Part shown: one piece after another, positions 1 through 8,577 of the stretch
Layout: each line of letters begins with the position of its first letter
Position numbering within the stretch: the first letter of the stretch is position 1
Origin: Polynucleobacter sp. 78F-HAINBA
Lineage (GTDB): Bacteria > Pseudomonadota > Gammaproteobacteria > Burkholderiales > Burkholderiaceae
Direction: 5' to 3'
DNA length: 64,000 bases
Assembly: GCF_018882325.1 (NCBI RefSeq)
Contig: NZ_JACVOQ010000003.1
Span: 1 to 64,000, forward strand
Program-made: the position numbers and the translations under genes
Notes under the pieces: generated by a model
Databases searched by the model: none
Seen by the model: the letters and a program-made list of their open reading frames with translations, nothing else
Told to the model about the DNA's origin: nothing

Positions 1-96
1 GAATATATCCACTACTACAACCATGATCGGATCAAACAAAAACTAAAGGGATTGAGCCCAGTGCAATACCGAACTCAATCCCTTCTGGTAACCTAA
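1..96 (+). CDS. IS3-family transposase OrfB, C-terminal fragment
   Basis: The frame is open from base 1 to the TAA at 94-96, giving the last 31 residues of a protein. It contains [10 protein letters not shown] followed by [10 protein letters not shown], which matches the conserved end of IS3-group (DDE integrase) transposases, where a YN.R.H/I..L.G.SP..YR pattern follows the catalytic glutamate. The catalytic core is outside the window, so activity cannot be judged. The gene is cut by the window edge and need not be broken. Confidence 0.85.
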   Translation, partial: EYIHYYNHDRIKQKLKGLSPVQYRTQSLLVT

Positions 97-127
97 CTAA
101 ACTGTCCAACTTTTGTGGGTCAGTTCA
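1..127 (+). mobile_element. Right end of an IS3-family insertion sequence
   Basis: The first 96 bases encode a transposase tail, followed by a terminal sequence at 103-127 (TGTCCAAC...GTCAGTTCA). Its reverse complement begins TGAACTGACCC, the style of inverted-repeat end seen in the IS3/IS150 group. The rest of the element lies upstream of the window, so the left end and the target duplication cannot be checked. The element ends about 40 bases before the likely recQ start. Confidence 0.8.
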
Positions 128-167
128 CCATGACGTGGGGCTTTTTTATTTCAAAGGAGCATTACTG

Positions 168-2009
168 TTGCAATCGAGCCGCCAAGTCCTTCACGATGTT
201 TTTGGCTTTGATCAATTTCGAGGTGCTCAAGAATCTATTGTTGGTCATGTAGTCGCAGGCGGGGATGCTTTGGTCCTCATGCCTACTGGCGCTGGTAAAT
301 CGCTGTGCTATCAGATTCCTTCGCTGGTTCGCCGCGGTGTAGGGGTGGTGGTTTCGCCCTTAATTGCACTGATACAAGATCAAGTGGATGCGTTAACTCA
401 GTTAGGCGTTAAGGCTTTGTTTCTCAACTCCAGCCTGGATGCGGTCTCCTCTCAACAGGTGACAACCCAATTGCTGGCTGGCGATCTTGACTTAATCTAT
501 GTGGCGCCAGAGCGCCTGATGAATCCTGGTTTTTTATCGATACTTGATCGACTTGATGCCGGCCCCGGAATTGCCTTGTTCGCTATTGATGAGGCACACT
601 GCGTTTCACAATGGGGTCATGATTTCCGTCCGGAATATCGCCAACTCACTGTTTTGCACGAGCGATTCCCGAAGGTGCCTCGTATCGCCTTAACAGCGAC
701 GGCGGATGCGCCTACCCGAGCAGAAATTGTGGAGCGCCTTTCCTTGGAGTCTGCCGAGCAGTTTGTCTCTAGCTTTGATCGTCCCAATATTAAGTATCGA
801 GTGCTGCAAAAGCAGAGCGCTAAGCAACAGTTAGAGCACTTTTTAAATGCCGAGCATGCCAATGACTCAGGAATTATTTATTGCCTATCGCGTCGCAGTG
901 TGGAAGAAACTGCGCAATGGTTGCAAGATCGCGGATGGGATGCGATGCCATATCACGCAGGTTTGAGTGTTGAAATGCGTAGCGCCAATCAAAAACGTTT
1001 CTTGCGTGAAGAAGGCGTCATTATGGTTGCAACCGTAGCTTTCGGAATGGGTATCGATAAGCCTAATGTCCGCTTTGTAGCGCATCTAGATCTACCTAAA
1101 AGCATGGAAGGCTACTACCAAGAGACTGGACGGGCGGGGCGGGATGGTTTGCCTGCAAATGCCTGGATGGCTTACGGATTCGGGGATGTAGTTAGCCTAC
1201 GACAAATGGTGGATGGCGGTGAAGCTTCTGAAGAGCGGAAGCGAGTAGAGCGCCAAAAGCTCAACGCCCTGCTAGGCTATTGTGAATCCACAACATGCCG
1301 CCATCAAGCGATCTTGCGCTACTTTGGAGAAACGCATGCTGGTAGCTGTGGTAACTGCGACAACTGCCTAGAGCCAGTGGCCACCTGGAATGCCACGCAC
1401 GAAGTGCAAAAAGCACTGTCGTGCGTCTATCGAACGGGTCAGCGTTTTGGTGTAACCCATTTAATTGATGTGCTCTTAGGAAAAGTAACTCCTAGAGTGA
1501 AGCAATTTTTTCATGAGCAAGTGAGTACTTTTGGTATTGGTGCAGAGTTGAATCAGGCCCAGTGGAATAGCGTCTATCGTCAACTAGTAGCAGGTGGTTA
1601 CTTGGATGCTGATATTGCGTTGCACGGTGGCTTAAAGCTAGTGGATGACATTGCTTTGCCGGTGCTACGTGGAGAGCAAGAGGTTTGGCTGCGAAAAGAA
1701 ACGGGTTACTCCAAGAGTAAGGCTACGAAGACTGGGGCAAGAAAGAGTTCTACACACCCCTTTAGCAACATTGCAGATGAAAACCTATGGGAGGCGCTCA
1801 AGGCTAAGCGTACTGAGTTAGCGCGCGAACAAGGGGTGCCGCCTTATGTGATTTTTCATGACAGCACTTTGCTGGAGATGGTTCAATCTACGCCATCTAC
1901 CTTAGATCAATTCAGTCGTATAGGTGGGGTGGGGCAAGCTAAGTTAGAGCGCTATGGAGAACACTTTATTAAAGTGATTCGGGAAAATCTAGAATCAAAT
2001 AAGGCTTAA
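168..2009 (+). CDS. recQ: ATP-dependent DNA helicase RecQ
   Basis: RecQ is a 3'-5' helicase acting in recombination and replication-fork repair. The protein has a superfamily-2 helicase core with Walker A TGAGKS near residue 40, the DEAH box near 141 and TATAD as motif III. A zinc-binding set of four cysteines (CESTTC...CGNCDNC) follows, then a winged-helix RQC region and a C-terminal HRDC domain over the last 80 residues. I chose the TTG at 168, which follows an AAAGGAG ribosome-binding site at about 152-158 and gives 613 residues, close to the usual 610. A GTG at 135 in the same frame is possible but has no site before it and would begin almost inside the IS end. The gene ends 4 bases before convergent yggT. 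Confidence 0.93.
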   Translation: MQSSRQVLHDVFGFDQFRGAQESIVGHVVAGGDALVLMPTGAGKSLCYQIPSLVRRGVGVVVSPLIALIQDQVDALTQLGVKALFLNSSLDAVSSQQVTTQLLAGDLDLIYVAPERLMNPGFLSILDRLDAGPGIALFAIDEAHCVSQWGHDFRPEYRQLTVLHERFPKVPRIALTATADAPTRAEIVERLSLESAEQFVSSFDRPNIKYRVLQKQSAKQQLEHFLNAEHANDSGIIYCLSRRSVEETAQWLQDRGWDAMPYHAGLSVEMRSANQKRFLREEGVIMVATVAFGMGIDKPNVRFVAHLDLPKSMEGYYQETGRAGRDGLPANAWMAYGFGDVVSLRQMVDGGEASEERKRVERQKLNALLGYCESTTCRHQAILRYFGETHAGSCGNCDNCLEPVATWNATHEVQKALSCVYRTGQRFGVTHLIDVLLGKVTPRVKQFFHEQVSTFGIGAELNQAQWNSVYRQLVAGGYLDADIALHGGLKLVDDIALPVLRGEQEVWLRKETGYSKSKATKTGARKSSTHPFSNIADENLWEALKAKRTELAREQGVPPYVIFHDSTLLEMVQSTPSTLDQFSRIGGVGQAKLERYGEHFIKVIRENLESNKA

Positions 2010-2013
2010 TGCA

Positions 2014-2559
2014 CTACCTAAGATTGCCCACCACAATCTGAAGTACTTGCAGAATCAGTAGCAATACCAGGGGTGATAGATCTAAGGCCCCAATGTTAGG
2101 CATTGCCTTCCTGATGGGGGCAAGTAGGGGGTCAACTAATAGCGACACTAAGAACTGAATTTGAGTCCCTGCACCAATCCACGAGAGAATGACACTCGCC
2201 AAAACCAAGCCAACTAATCCTGAAAGAATCAGATCTGCTAAGTCAATCAAAGCTAGGAGAAGCCATAAGGCGTTAGCTAGATCGGCTCCAGAGATCAGAA
2301 AAAGTATTGCTGTTTTTCCAGCAATGAGTAGATAGGCGGCTAAAAAACTAGCCACATCAAAGCGGCCAATACTTGGGATAAGTCTACGGAGTGGGATCAC
2401 GATCCAATTGCTTAGTGGAAGAACGTATGCGCCAATAGTTCTGCTTTGGCCTGAGCCTAGATTAAATGCGAGCCACTGAAGATAGCACCTTAGCAGGCAG
2501 GCTCCAGCCACGATGCTTACTAGCACTTGAAGGAGAAGATTCATGATTTGTATCAGCAT
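2014..2559 (-). CDS. YggT family membrane protein
   Basis: The 181-residue protein is very hydrophobic and consists of two similar halves. Each has a pair of membrane segments and an amphipathic loop of the type P(L/I)..(I/L)R..(I/M)P.IG..D, seen as PLRRLIPSIGRFD and PIRKAMPNIGALD. This duplicated arrangement is typical of proteobacterial YggT proteins, integral inner-membrane proteins of unclear role, linked in other bacteria to osmotic tolerance or division-associated functions. It is convergent with recQ (4-base gap) and lies upstream of, and on the same strand as, nothing obviously co-transcribed except possibly the end of the fbpC transcript. Confidence 0.85.
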   Translation of the reverse strand: MLIQIMNLLLQVLVSIVAGACLLRCYLQWLAFNLGSGQSRTIGAYVLPLSNWIVIPLRRLIPSIGRFDVASFLAAYLLIAGKTAILFLISGADLANALWLLLALIDLADLILSGLVGLVLASVILSWIGAGTQIQFLVSLLVDPLLAPIRKAMPNIGALDLSPLVLLLILQVLQIVVGNLR

Positions 2560-2589
2560 AGTGATCTTTGGGTCTTTTAAAGGAATGTT

Positions 2590-3660
2590 TTATTCGCTAA
2601 ACGTCACGACGTGATCAGCTACCAGATGTATGCCAATCTTTTCACCAATCGCGTGATCATGGTGGCTGGGTACAAAAGCAAAAATTTCAGTTCCAGATGC
2701 TAGCTTGAGTGTATATAAAAAGTCAGCACCTCTAAAGGTCTTGCGCACAACCTCTGCTAGCAAGGCGCTGTTGTCATCATGCTGAATATCATCAGCTCGT
2801 AAGAGGACGTCGATTTCTTTTCCAACTTCTTTGCTGCGGTCTTCCTCTAAATCGAGTTCACCCAACTCAATGTTGACTTTGTTGTTGGCTTGTACGACAC
2901 CCTTAACAAATACGCCGCGACCAATGAAGTCGGCGATGTAACGATTGGCTGGTTTGTGATAAAGCTCGTATGGACTATCCCACTGCAACACTTTGCCATC
3001 TGTCATCACGCCGACTTTATCTGCAATTGCAAAAGCCTCAAACTGATCATGAGTTACGAGTAGGGCAGTAATGTTATTGGCCTTAAGGATCTCCCGCATC
3101 TCGCCTGCAAGACGCTCTCTAAGTTCAATGTCCAAACTGGAGAAGGGCTCATCTAGCAAAATTAAATCTGGCTCTGGAGCCATTGCCCTCGCTAGTGCCA
3201 CACGTTGCTGCTGCCCACCACTGAGCTCATGAGGATAAGCATCGGCTTTATCTGCGAGGGATACTCGTTTGAGCCACTCCAGCGCCACGGAAGATCTTTG
3301 TTTGCTTGGTAAGCGTTGCAAGCCAAAAGCAATATTCTCTAAAACGTTGAGATGAGGGAAGAGGGCGAAGTCCTGAAAGACCATGCCTACTTTTCTTTGG
3401 TTTGGTGGGAGGTGGATGGAGGCGGAGCTCACGACCTGATCGCGGAGGAGGATTTCTCCGGCTTTAACAGGCTCAAACCCACAAATTGCCCTCAAGACGG
3501 TAGATTTACCGCAACCAGACGATCCCAATAAACAGCCAATCTCTCCTGGGGCAAGATTGAGCTTGAGGTCTTTAACTGCAGTGACACGACCTTGCCCATC
3601 CCGACTTGGGTAGTCGATTTCAAGTCCTTGGATCGAGAGCAGTGCGTGAGCGGAGTTCAT
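2590..3660 (-). CDS. fbpC: Ferric iron ABC transporter, ATP-binding protein
   Basis: This ATPase energises Fe(III) import together with the FbpB permease and the FbpA receptor encoded divergently. It carries Walker A GSSGCGKST, the Q-loop, the ABC signature LSGGQQQR, Walker B LILLDEP and the H-loop histidine (LLVTHD). The C-terminal third is a TOBE-type regulatory domain, as in FbpC and PotA-like ATPases. The ATG at 3660 gives 356 residues and places the first beta strand (LLSIQGLEIDYP) as in relatives; an in-frame TTG at 3693 would add 11 residues without a better ribosome-binding site. Assignment to iron rests on the neighbours. The gene could in principle serve another FbpABC-like substrate such as thiamine. 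Confidence 0.88.
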   Translation of the reverse strand: MNSAHALLSIQGLEIDYPSRDGQGRVTAVKDLKLNLAPGEIGCLLGSSGCGKSTVLRAICGFEPVKAGEILLRDQVVSSASIHLPPNQRKVGMVFQDFALFPHLNVLENIAFGLQRLPSKQRSSVALEWLKRVSLADKADAYPHELSGGQQQRVALARAMAPEPDLILLDEPFSSLDIELRERLAGEMREILKANNITALLVTHDQFEAFAIADKVGVMTDGKVLQWDSPYELYHKPANRYIADFIGRGVFVKGVVQANNKVNIELGELDLEEDRSKEVGKEIDVLLRADDIQHDDNSALLAEVVRKTFRGADFLYTLKLASGTEIFAFVPSHHDHAIGEKIGIHLVADHVVTFSE

Positions 3661-3741
3661 CCCTATAATTTTCCCATTAATGCTTGTATTCAATGCTGGT
3701 GGTTTAATGCATAGCTAGAGTCTAAACGGATTGCCGATTTC

Positions 3742-5298
3742 ATGAATCGTATTGTCGCGCCACTTGCCCTGCTGTTATTTTTGCCCCTATTTGGCTTGGC
3801 AGCGCCTTTCCTATTTCCCGGAAATGATCAATTAGCTACTGGCACTCTCGCTCATCTCTGGAACTTTGTGTTGGGTGGATATATTGCCTCAACCTTGGTG
3901 CTTATTCTTGGCGTTGGAGTAGGGGTATTTGTTCTTGGGGTGGGTAATGCCTGGATCATTGCTAGCTACGACTTCCCTGGTAAGAAAATATTTGAGTGGG
4001 CACTCATTCTGCCTTTAGCTGTACCCACTTATGTCATGGCTTACCTGTTTGTAGATCTCTTGCAATTTTCAGGACCCATACAGAGCACGCTTCGTGTATT
4101 ACTGGGAATGGATTCACTTTGGTTCTTTCCGGACCCAAGATCCCTGAGTGGGGCTATTTGGTCCTTTTCCTTTTGCCTCTTTCCTTATGTCTACCTGATT
4201 ACGCGTACTGCATTTTTAGAACGCAGTGGCCGATTGATTGAGGCTTCAGAAACCCTGGGCTACAGCCCACTTCAAGGATTTGTGAAGTTGGTATTGCCGA
4301 TGGCAAGACCGGCCATTTTTGCTGGCATGGCTTTGGCACTCATGGAAGTCTTAGCAGATTTTGGCGCGGTGTCTTACTTTGGTGTGCAGACTTTTGCAAC
4401 CGGCATCTTTAAGGCCTGGCTTTCTTTTGGCGACCGGGTGGCGGCCGTGCAGCTTGCCTTAGGCCTTTTAAGTTTTGTCTTGCTGATCTTCTTTATTGAG
4501 CAAAGTAGTCGATCAAAATTGCGTTATGCCTCTTCATCACGTGGCAAGCCGTTAGCTAAGACTCTAAAAGGTAATAAAGCCTTTTTTGCTTTTGCATTTT
4601 GTGGCGCTACGCTCCTGTGTGGATTTTTGTTGCCAGCATTTGCGCTCCTACAATTACTTTTCAAGCAAGGCCTCACGATTGATATTCGTTATCTTGATTG
4701 GTTAAGTAATTCTGTTTCTGTTTCGATTCTGACTGCATTAATATCAGTTGCGCTCGCCATATTCTTTGCTTACTCAGTGCGAATGAATGCACGCTTGAGC
4801 TGGGTAAATCGATTGCTAGGTTTTGGTTATGCCTTGCCTGGTGCGGTATTGGCCATCGGCATCCTCTCCTTCCTGGAGATATTTCAGCTTGCTTGGTGGA
4901 TGTCTGCCAGCATGTTAGTGCTGATCTACGCTTACTTGGTACGTTTTCTTTCTTCCAGCTTGCAAAGTGTAGAGGCGGGGCTTGCGCGTATCACGCCCTC
5001 TATGGATGCATCAGCAGCACTGCTTGGGCTTTCTAAGGGGCAGATTCTGAAGCGGGTACACATTCCCTTGCTTAAGCGAAGTCTGCTGACTGCTGGCCTC
5101 TTTGTCTTTGTGGACGTGATGAAGGAGTTACCAGCAACACTCCTATTGCGCCCCTTTAACTTTGATACCTTGGCTGTTGCCACTTACCAGCTAGCTGCTG
5201 ATGAGCGTCTTGCTGAATTGGCCCTACCGTCCTTAACCATTGTTTTAGTTGGGCTTTTCCCGGTGCTACTACTTTCCAGGGTCATCTCCAAATCTTAA
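3742..5298 (+). CDS. fbpB: Ferric iron ABC transporter, fused permease
   Basis: The 518-residue inner-membrane protein holds two permease domains in one chain, with about twelve membrane segments. Each half has an EAA loop that contacts the ATPase: EASETLGYSPLQGF in the first half and DASAALLGLSKGQIL in the second. This fused architecture is typical of FbpB/ThiP-type permeases for Fe(III) or thiamine. It lies divergent to fbpC and 62 bases before fbpA, so the three genes form one transporter locus. The last codon is overlapped by a Fur-box-like sequence belonging to the next gene. Confidence 0.88.
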   Translation: MNRIVAPLALLLFLPLFGLAAPFLFPGNDQLATGTLAHLWNFVLGGYIASTLVLILGVGVGVFVLGVGNAWIIASYDFPGKKIFEWALILPLAVPTYVMAYLFVDLLQFSGPIQSTLRVLLGMDSLWFFPDPRSLSGAIWSFSFCLFPYVYLITRTAFLERSGRLIEASETLGYSPLQGFVKLVLPMARPAIFAGMALALMEVLADFGAVSYFGVQTFATGIFKAWLSFGDRVAAVQLALGLLSFVLLIFFIEQSSRSKLRYASSSRGKPLAKTLKGNKAFFAFAFCGATLLCGFLLPAFALLQLLFKQGLTIDIRYLDWLSNSVSVSILTALISVALAIFFAYSVRMNARLSWVNRLLGFGYALPGAVLAIGILSFLEIFQLAWWMSASMLVLIYAYLVRFLSSSLQSVEAGLARITPSMDASAALLGLSKGQILKRVHIPLLKRSLLTAGLFVFVDVMKELPATLLLRPFNFDTLAVATYQLAADERLAELALPSLTIVLVGLFPVLLLSRVISKS

Positions 5299-5313
5299 TT
5301 GATAATCATTCGT
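5295..5313 (+). promoter_or_regulatory. Candidate Fur box upstream of fbpA
   Basis: The sequence contains an exact GATAATCATT core (5301-5310), the centre of the classical 19-bp Fur box. Aligned over all 19 positions I count about 12 matches. It overlaps the fbpB stop codon and lies about 50 bases before the fbpA ATG, so it would repress fbpA separately from fbpB when iron is plentiful. The inference rests on the iron-transport context as much as on the match. Confidence 0.5.
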
Positions 5314-5360
5314 ATTTGTGATAAATTAGATTTACTCTAATTTTGATCGTAAATACAGCA

Positions 5361-6416
5361 ATGGCAACCCAAGTAATTCACAAGTTCCTAGTCGCAACCT
5401 TATTGGTGCTGAGTAGCTTTATGGCTTTGCCATTACATGCTCAAGAAGTCAAAGAGTTGAATCTCTATTCCGCTCGTCACTACCAAACAGACGAAGCGCT
5501 CTATAGCGATTTCACTAAGAAGACGGGCATCAAGATTAATCGTATTGAGGCTGACGATAATGCGCTGGCTGAGAGACTGAAAAGCGAAGGTGCCAATAGT
5601 CCGGCGGATGTGATTTTGATGGTCGATGCTGCGCGATTGTGGCGTGCGCAGATTGACGGATTCTTTAAACCTATTCACTCAAAGTATTTAGAGAACCGCA
5701 TTCCAGCAAACCTTCGTTCTAAGCCTGATTCAGAGGGATCAACTTGGTTTGGATTTTCGACCAGAGCTCGTCTCGTGGTCTATAACAAGGCGAAAGTAAA
5801 TCCACAAGACGTCGACACTTATGAGAAATTAGCTGAGCCCATGAACAAGGGTAAGGTATGTACACGCTCAGGCGCTCATCCATACATGCTGTCCTTGATT
5901 GGTGCCATGATTGAGCGCCGTGGTGAGACGGCTACTGAAGATTGGGCTAAGGGGATGGTGACAAATATGGCTCGCCCTCCAAGAGGTGGTGACACGGATC
6001 AGATCAAGGCAGTTGCTTCAGGCGAATGCGGGGTGGCTTTAACAAACTCTTACTACCTGGTTAGGCTTTTACGTTCAACGAAGCCAGAAGACCAGGCCAT
6101 TGTTTCTAAGATTGGGTTTGTTTGGCCTAATCAGCAGACTACTGGCACGCACATCAATATTGCCGGTGGTGGTGTGGCTAAGAATGCACCTCATTCACAA
6201 GCTGCCATTCAGTTTCTTGAATACCTCGCTAGCGATTCGGCGCAAGAATATTTTGCCAATGGTAATAACGAGTGGCCTGTGGTGAAGTCGGTCAAGATTG
6301 AAAATGAAGGACTCAAAATGTTGGGGTCTTTCAAAGCCGAAAACATTTCGATTGCGGCGATTGGCAAGAATCAAATTGCAGCGCAACGCTTACTTGATCG
6401 AGTTGGGTATAAATGA
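5361..6416 (+). CDS. fbpA: Ferric iron ABC transporter, periplasmic iron-binding protein
   Basis: This periplasmic receptor binds Fe(III) and delivers it to FbpB/FbpC. A Sec signal peptide ends near LPLHAQ, and the mature protein begins with LNLYSARHYQTDEALY, the conserved N-terminal strand of the FbpA/FutA family. The pair of tyrosines in TNSYYLVRL, about two thirds along, matches the family's iron-ligating tyrosines. I chose the ATG at 5361 (351 residues); an in-frame TTG at 5343 would add six residues before the signal peptide. It is the third gene of the transporter and the one preceded by a Fur-box-like site. Confidence 0.9.
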   Translation: MATQVIHKFLVATLLVLSSFMALPLHAQEVKELNLYSARHYQTDEALYSDFTKKTGIKINRIEADDNALAERLKSEGANSPADVILMVDAARLWRAQIDGFFKPIHSKYLENRIPANLRSKPDSEGSTWFGFSTRARLVVYNKAKVNPQDVDTYEKLAEPMNKGKVCTRSGAHPYMLSLIGAMIERRGETATEDWAKGMVTNMARPPRGGDTDQIKAVASGECGVALTNSYYLVRLLRSTKPEDQAIVSKIGFVWPNQQTTGTHINIAGGGVAKNAPHSQAAIQFLEYLASDSAQEYFANGNNEWPVVKSVKIENEGLKMLGSFKAENISIAAIGKNQIAAQRLLDRVGYK

Positions 6417-6482
6417 AATTCATTTGCTAGGTTTCAAAAATGGCTAGAATGGTCCCATTCTTCAAAAGATCCGGATTGTTAA

Positions 6483-6752
6483 ATGAAAATCATCTCGAGC
6501 GTTGTAGTAATTGCCATCTCAATGGCTATGCTGGCTTGCTCAACACCGCCAAGTGAGTTTGGGGTCTATCGGCAGTCAGATGGAACTGTTGGGGTGCATG
6601 CCCCAAAATCGGCTAAGGATACTGAAGCTCAAGCGGCTGCAGCAGAGGAGTGTAAAAAGCTAGGAAAGCGAAGCGCCACTATCGTTGAAACTCGTAAAAC
6701 AGTGAACGACCGCTTTCCTATGACCTACATTTTTGTGTGTAATACCTATTAA
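6483..6752 (+). CDS. Small predicted lipoprotein, unknown function
   Basis: The 89-residue product starts with a lipoprotein signal peptide and a lipobox MLAC, so cysteine 19 would be lipidated and the protein membrane-anchored in the envelope. The mature part is short and contains two further cysteines (EECKKLG and FVCNTY) that could form a disulfide. I recognise no domain. A TAGAAT hexamer at 6445-6450 with TTGCTA at 6424-6429 could be its promoter, although the spacing of 15 is short. The gene is convergent with the lysine/alanine-tailed protein 11 bases away. Confidence 0.7.
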   Translation: MKIISSVVVIAISMAMLACSTPPSEFGVYRQSDGTVGVHAPKSAKDTEAQAAAAEECKKLGKRSATIVETRKTVNDRFPMTYIFVCNTY

Positions 6753-6763
6753 GTTAAAACTAC

Positions 6764-7654
6764 TTAGCTAAGCAGCCATTTCTTAATGGATTTGTTTACA
6801 CACATTGCATCTAAAGCTAATCCAAAGAACTCTGAGCCATTGGTGACCATGCTCTCAATAGCCTCAACCTTGCCAGATTTCACGCCACGCAAATAAGTTG
6901 CTGCACGATAGCGTAGGAAGTGTTCATTCTCACCTTCTTCATTATCTGTAGAGCAAATTTCTAGACTGCCATAGCGAGTTTCTGGGTTGATATTCAGAAT
7001 AGAGAGGCCAAGTGCGCCAATGAGCTTTTCCGGAACAGGGATTGGAACGTAAGAGTATAGGGAAACCAACTGCTCTTGCTCATCGACTTCAATAATGTGG
7101 TCAACATCGAACACATCTTTTTCTGTCAACTCAGTTTCACCGGAATCGCCACCACCAAAGGTGGACTCAAATTGCAACATTGCTGTATTGCTGTCTTTGG
7201 AGATCTCAATCATGTCAGGATAGCCAAGCAGGCCTTTCCACCAGTACATCAATGAGAAGGTGCAAGGTTTAACTTCAACCAAACCCTTATTGGTTGACTT
7301 GGCAAAGTACAGGCCGTAGAACTCATCATCTTCCTCGAGTCCATACTGATCGACTTTCAGTTTCTTTGGTGCAGCTGCCTTAGGTGATTTCTTAGCAACT
7401 TTCTTTGGAGCAGGTTTTTTGGCTGCTGGCTTCTTAGCTGCTACCTTTTTAACCACCTTCTTCGCTACTGGTTTTTTCGCAGTCGTTTTTTTGGCGACAG
7501 GCTTTTTAGTTGCTGGTTTTTTCACTACCTTCTTTACGGCCTTTTTGGCTACCACTTTCTTAGCGGCAACTTTTTTAACGGCTTTCTTTGCAGGGGCTTT
7601 TTTTACCACCTTAGTAGCTACTTTCTTTTTTGCTGGAGACTTCTTTGTAGCCAT
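6764..7654 (-). CDS. Protein with histone H1-like lysine/alanine tail and C-terminal acidic domain
   Basis: Residues 1 to about 98 are a highly repetitive KKVAKK/AKKPAAKK tail like those of bacterial histone H1-like proteins and of eukaryotic H1, which bind DNA non-specifically. Residues from about 99 on are quite different: an acidic, globular-looking domain of about 200 residues (YGLEEDDEFYGLYF...) with no family I recognise. Standard bacterial H1-like proteins are just the tail or end with it, so a basic N-terminal tail joined to an acidic domain is unusual. The role is unknown; DNA binding or charge-based self-association is inference. The start is the ATG at 7654, preceded by GGAAGGG. 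The repeat is prone to length change. Confidence 0.75.
   Translation of the reverse strand: MATKKSPAKKKVATKVVKKAPAKKAVKKVAAKKVVAKKAVKKVVKKPATKKPVAKKTTAKKPVAKKVVKKVAAKKPAAKKPAPKKVAKKSPKAAAPKKLKVDQYGLEEDDEFYGLYFAKSTNKGLVEVKPCTFSLMYWWKGLLGYPDMIEISKDSNTAMLQFESTFGGGDSGETELTEKDVFDVDHIIEVDEQEQLVSLYSYVPIPVPEKLIGALGLSILNINPETRYGSLEICSTDNEEGENEHFLRYRAATYLRGVKSGKVEAIESMVTNGSEFFGLALDAMCVNKSIKKWLLS
7361..7651 (-). repeat. Low-complexity Lys/Ala/Val coding repeat
   Basis: This stretch encodes about 97 residues made almost entirely of K, A, V, P and T in degenerate repeats of AKKxVxKK. On the plus strand the same bases read as an artificial Phe/Ala/Thr-rich open frame, which is a shadow and not a gene. Confidence 0.85.
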
Positions 7655-7815
7655 GGTCTATTACCCTTCCTATTGGTAGTTAATGTGCTTAGCGCACAAG
7701 TTGATATTACTTCAGTTCTATCAACTTTTGCTGATACCTATATGGGGATTTACCTTGCAATATCAAGGGTCAAGTTCCAATGGTTTTTTAGCTGTGTTGA
7801 ATAGGGGTGGGGAGC

Positions 7816-7843
7816 TTGAATTTAAGCGCTAACTTGCTACACT
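7816..7843 (+). promoter_or_regulatory. Candidate sigma-70 promoter for the YdcH-type gene
   Basis: TTGAAT at 7816-7821 and TACACT at 7838-7843 are separated by 16 bases, 40 bases before the ATG at 7884. Both hexamers match the consensus in four of six positions. The remainder of the 229-base gap back to 7655 must also hold the divergent promoter of the lysine/alanine-tailed gene, which I could not pick out. Confidence 0.45.
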
Positions 7844-7883
7844 GGAGTGGCAGTCATGAATAACCCCAACCTAAAGAGAATCT

Positions 7884-8102
7884 ATGTTCCCTGAATATCG
7901 CGAGTTAATTACTAAGCTGAAAACATCAGATCGTCACTTTTCACATTTGTTCGATAAGCACAACAATCTGGATCAAAAGATTCAAAGGATGGAGGCTCAC
8001 ACTGAACCCAGTACCCCTGAGGAGATTGAGGTTTTGAAAAAAGAAAAACTGTTATTGAAGGATCAGCTATACGCGGTCTTGAAAAAAGCCAGCGCGACTT
8101 AA
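7884..8102 (+). CDS. YdcH family (DUF465) small protein
   Basis: The 72-residue product begins FPEYRELITKLK and continues with HFSHLFDKHNNLDQKI and EIEVLKKEKLLLKDQLYAVLKKA, the complete pattern of the DUF465/YdcH family. These are short two-helix proteins of unknown function, probably coiled-coil dimers in the cytoplasm. The length is normal for the family. It stands alone between its own promoter and a short hairpin at 8110-8146. Confidence 0.85.
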   Translation: MFPEYRELITKLKTSDRHFSHLFDKHNNLDQKIQRMEAHTEPSTPEEIEVLKKEKLLLKDQLYAVLKKASAT

Positions 8103-8109
8103 AGCTGGT

Positions 8110-8146
8110 AGACCATCGGAGTCCATATTCGGGCCTGATGGTCTTT
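8110..8146. terminator. Possible bidirectional terminator
   Basis: AGACCATC (8110-8117) pairs with GATGGTCT (8137-8144), with further CGG/CC pairing inside. The hairpin lies between the convergent ydcH-type and phnA genes. The following T-run is only three bases, so it is weak as an intrinsic terminator. Confidence 0.35.
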
Positions 8147-8155
8147 AATTGAAAC

Positions 8156-8503
8156 TTAAGCTTTCTTCAAAAAGCAGGCTTTGAGCAACATATTGCCGGC
8201 CTCTGTTTTGCAGTCCACCTCATGATCACCGGAAACCAGACGGATTCCCTTGATCTTTGTTCCAACCTTGAGTGTTGTGGATGATCCTTTAACCTTTAGA
8301 TCCTTAATGAGGGTGACCGTATCGCCATCAGCCAGCAAATTACCGTTGGCATCCTTCACAATCAGAGCTCCTTCATCTTCTTCTGCAGCGGCCGTCATCG
8401 GCCACTCATGGCCACATTGGGCACAAACAAAGTTGTCCCCGTCAGGGTAGGTCATATCCTCTTGGCAGGCTGGGCATTTTGGAAGATTAGTGGTGGTATT
8501 CAT
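8156..8503 (-). CDS. phnA: PhnA/YjdM family zinc-ribbon protein
   Basis: The 115-residue protein starts with a zinc ribbon (CPAC...CAQCGHEW, residues about 9-31), followed by a beta-rich domain with VKDANGNLLADGDTVTLIKDLKVKGSS and IKGIRLV..DHEVDCK, the signature of the PhnA/YjdM family. The family was named from the E. coli phosphonate locus, but no phosphonate genes are nearby and its biochemical role is not settled. Full length; the start ATG at 8503 is unambiguous. Confidence 0.9.
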   Translation of the reverse strand: MNTTTNLPKCPACQEDMTYPDGDNFVCAQCGHEWPMTAAAEEDEGALIVKDANGNLLADGDTVTLIKDLKVKGSSTTLKVGTKIKGIRLVSGDHEVDCKTEAGNMLLKACFLKKA

Positions 8504-8577
8504 CAGTGGTACTTAAAAAGTCATGTAAGCATGAATTTTAGTCTACGAACAGCTCGGTAATTTAGAATCAGTTATCA

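Noticed and set aside
6446..6461. AGAATGG/CCATTCT palindrome between fbpA and the lipoprotein gene
   Set aside because: Seven-base arms with a two-base loop and no T-run; too small to call a terminator or operator.
7419..7679. Plus-strand open frame rich in Phe, Ala and Thr
   Set aside because: It is the exact antisense of the lysine/alanine repeat; low-complexity sequence makes such frames.
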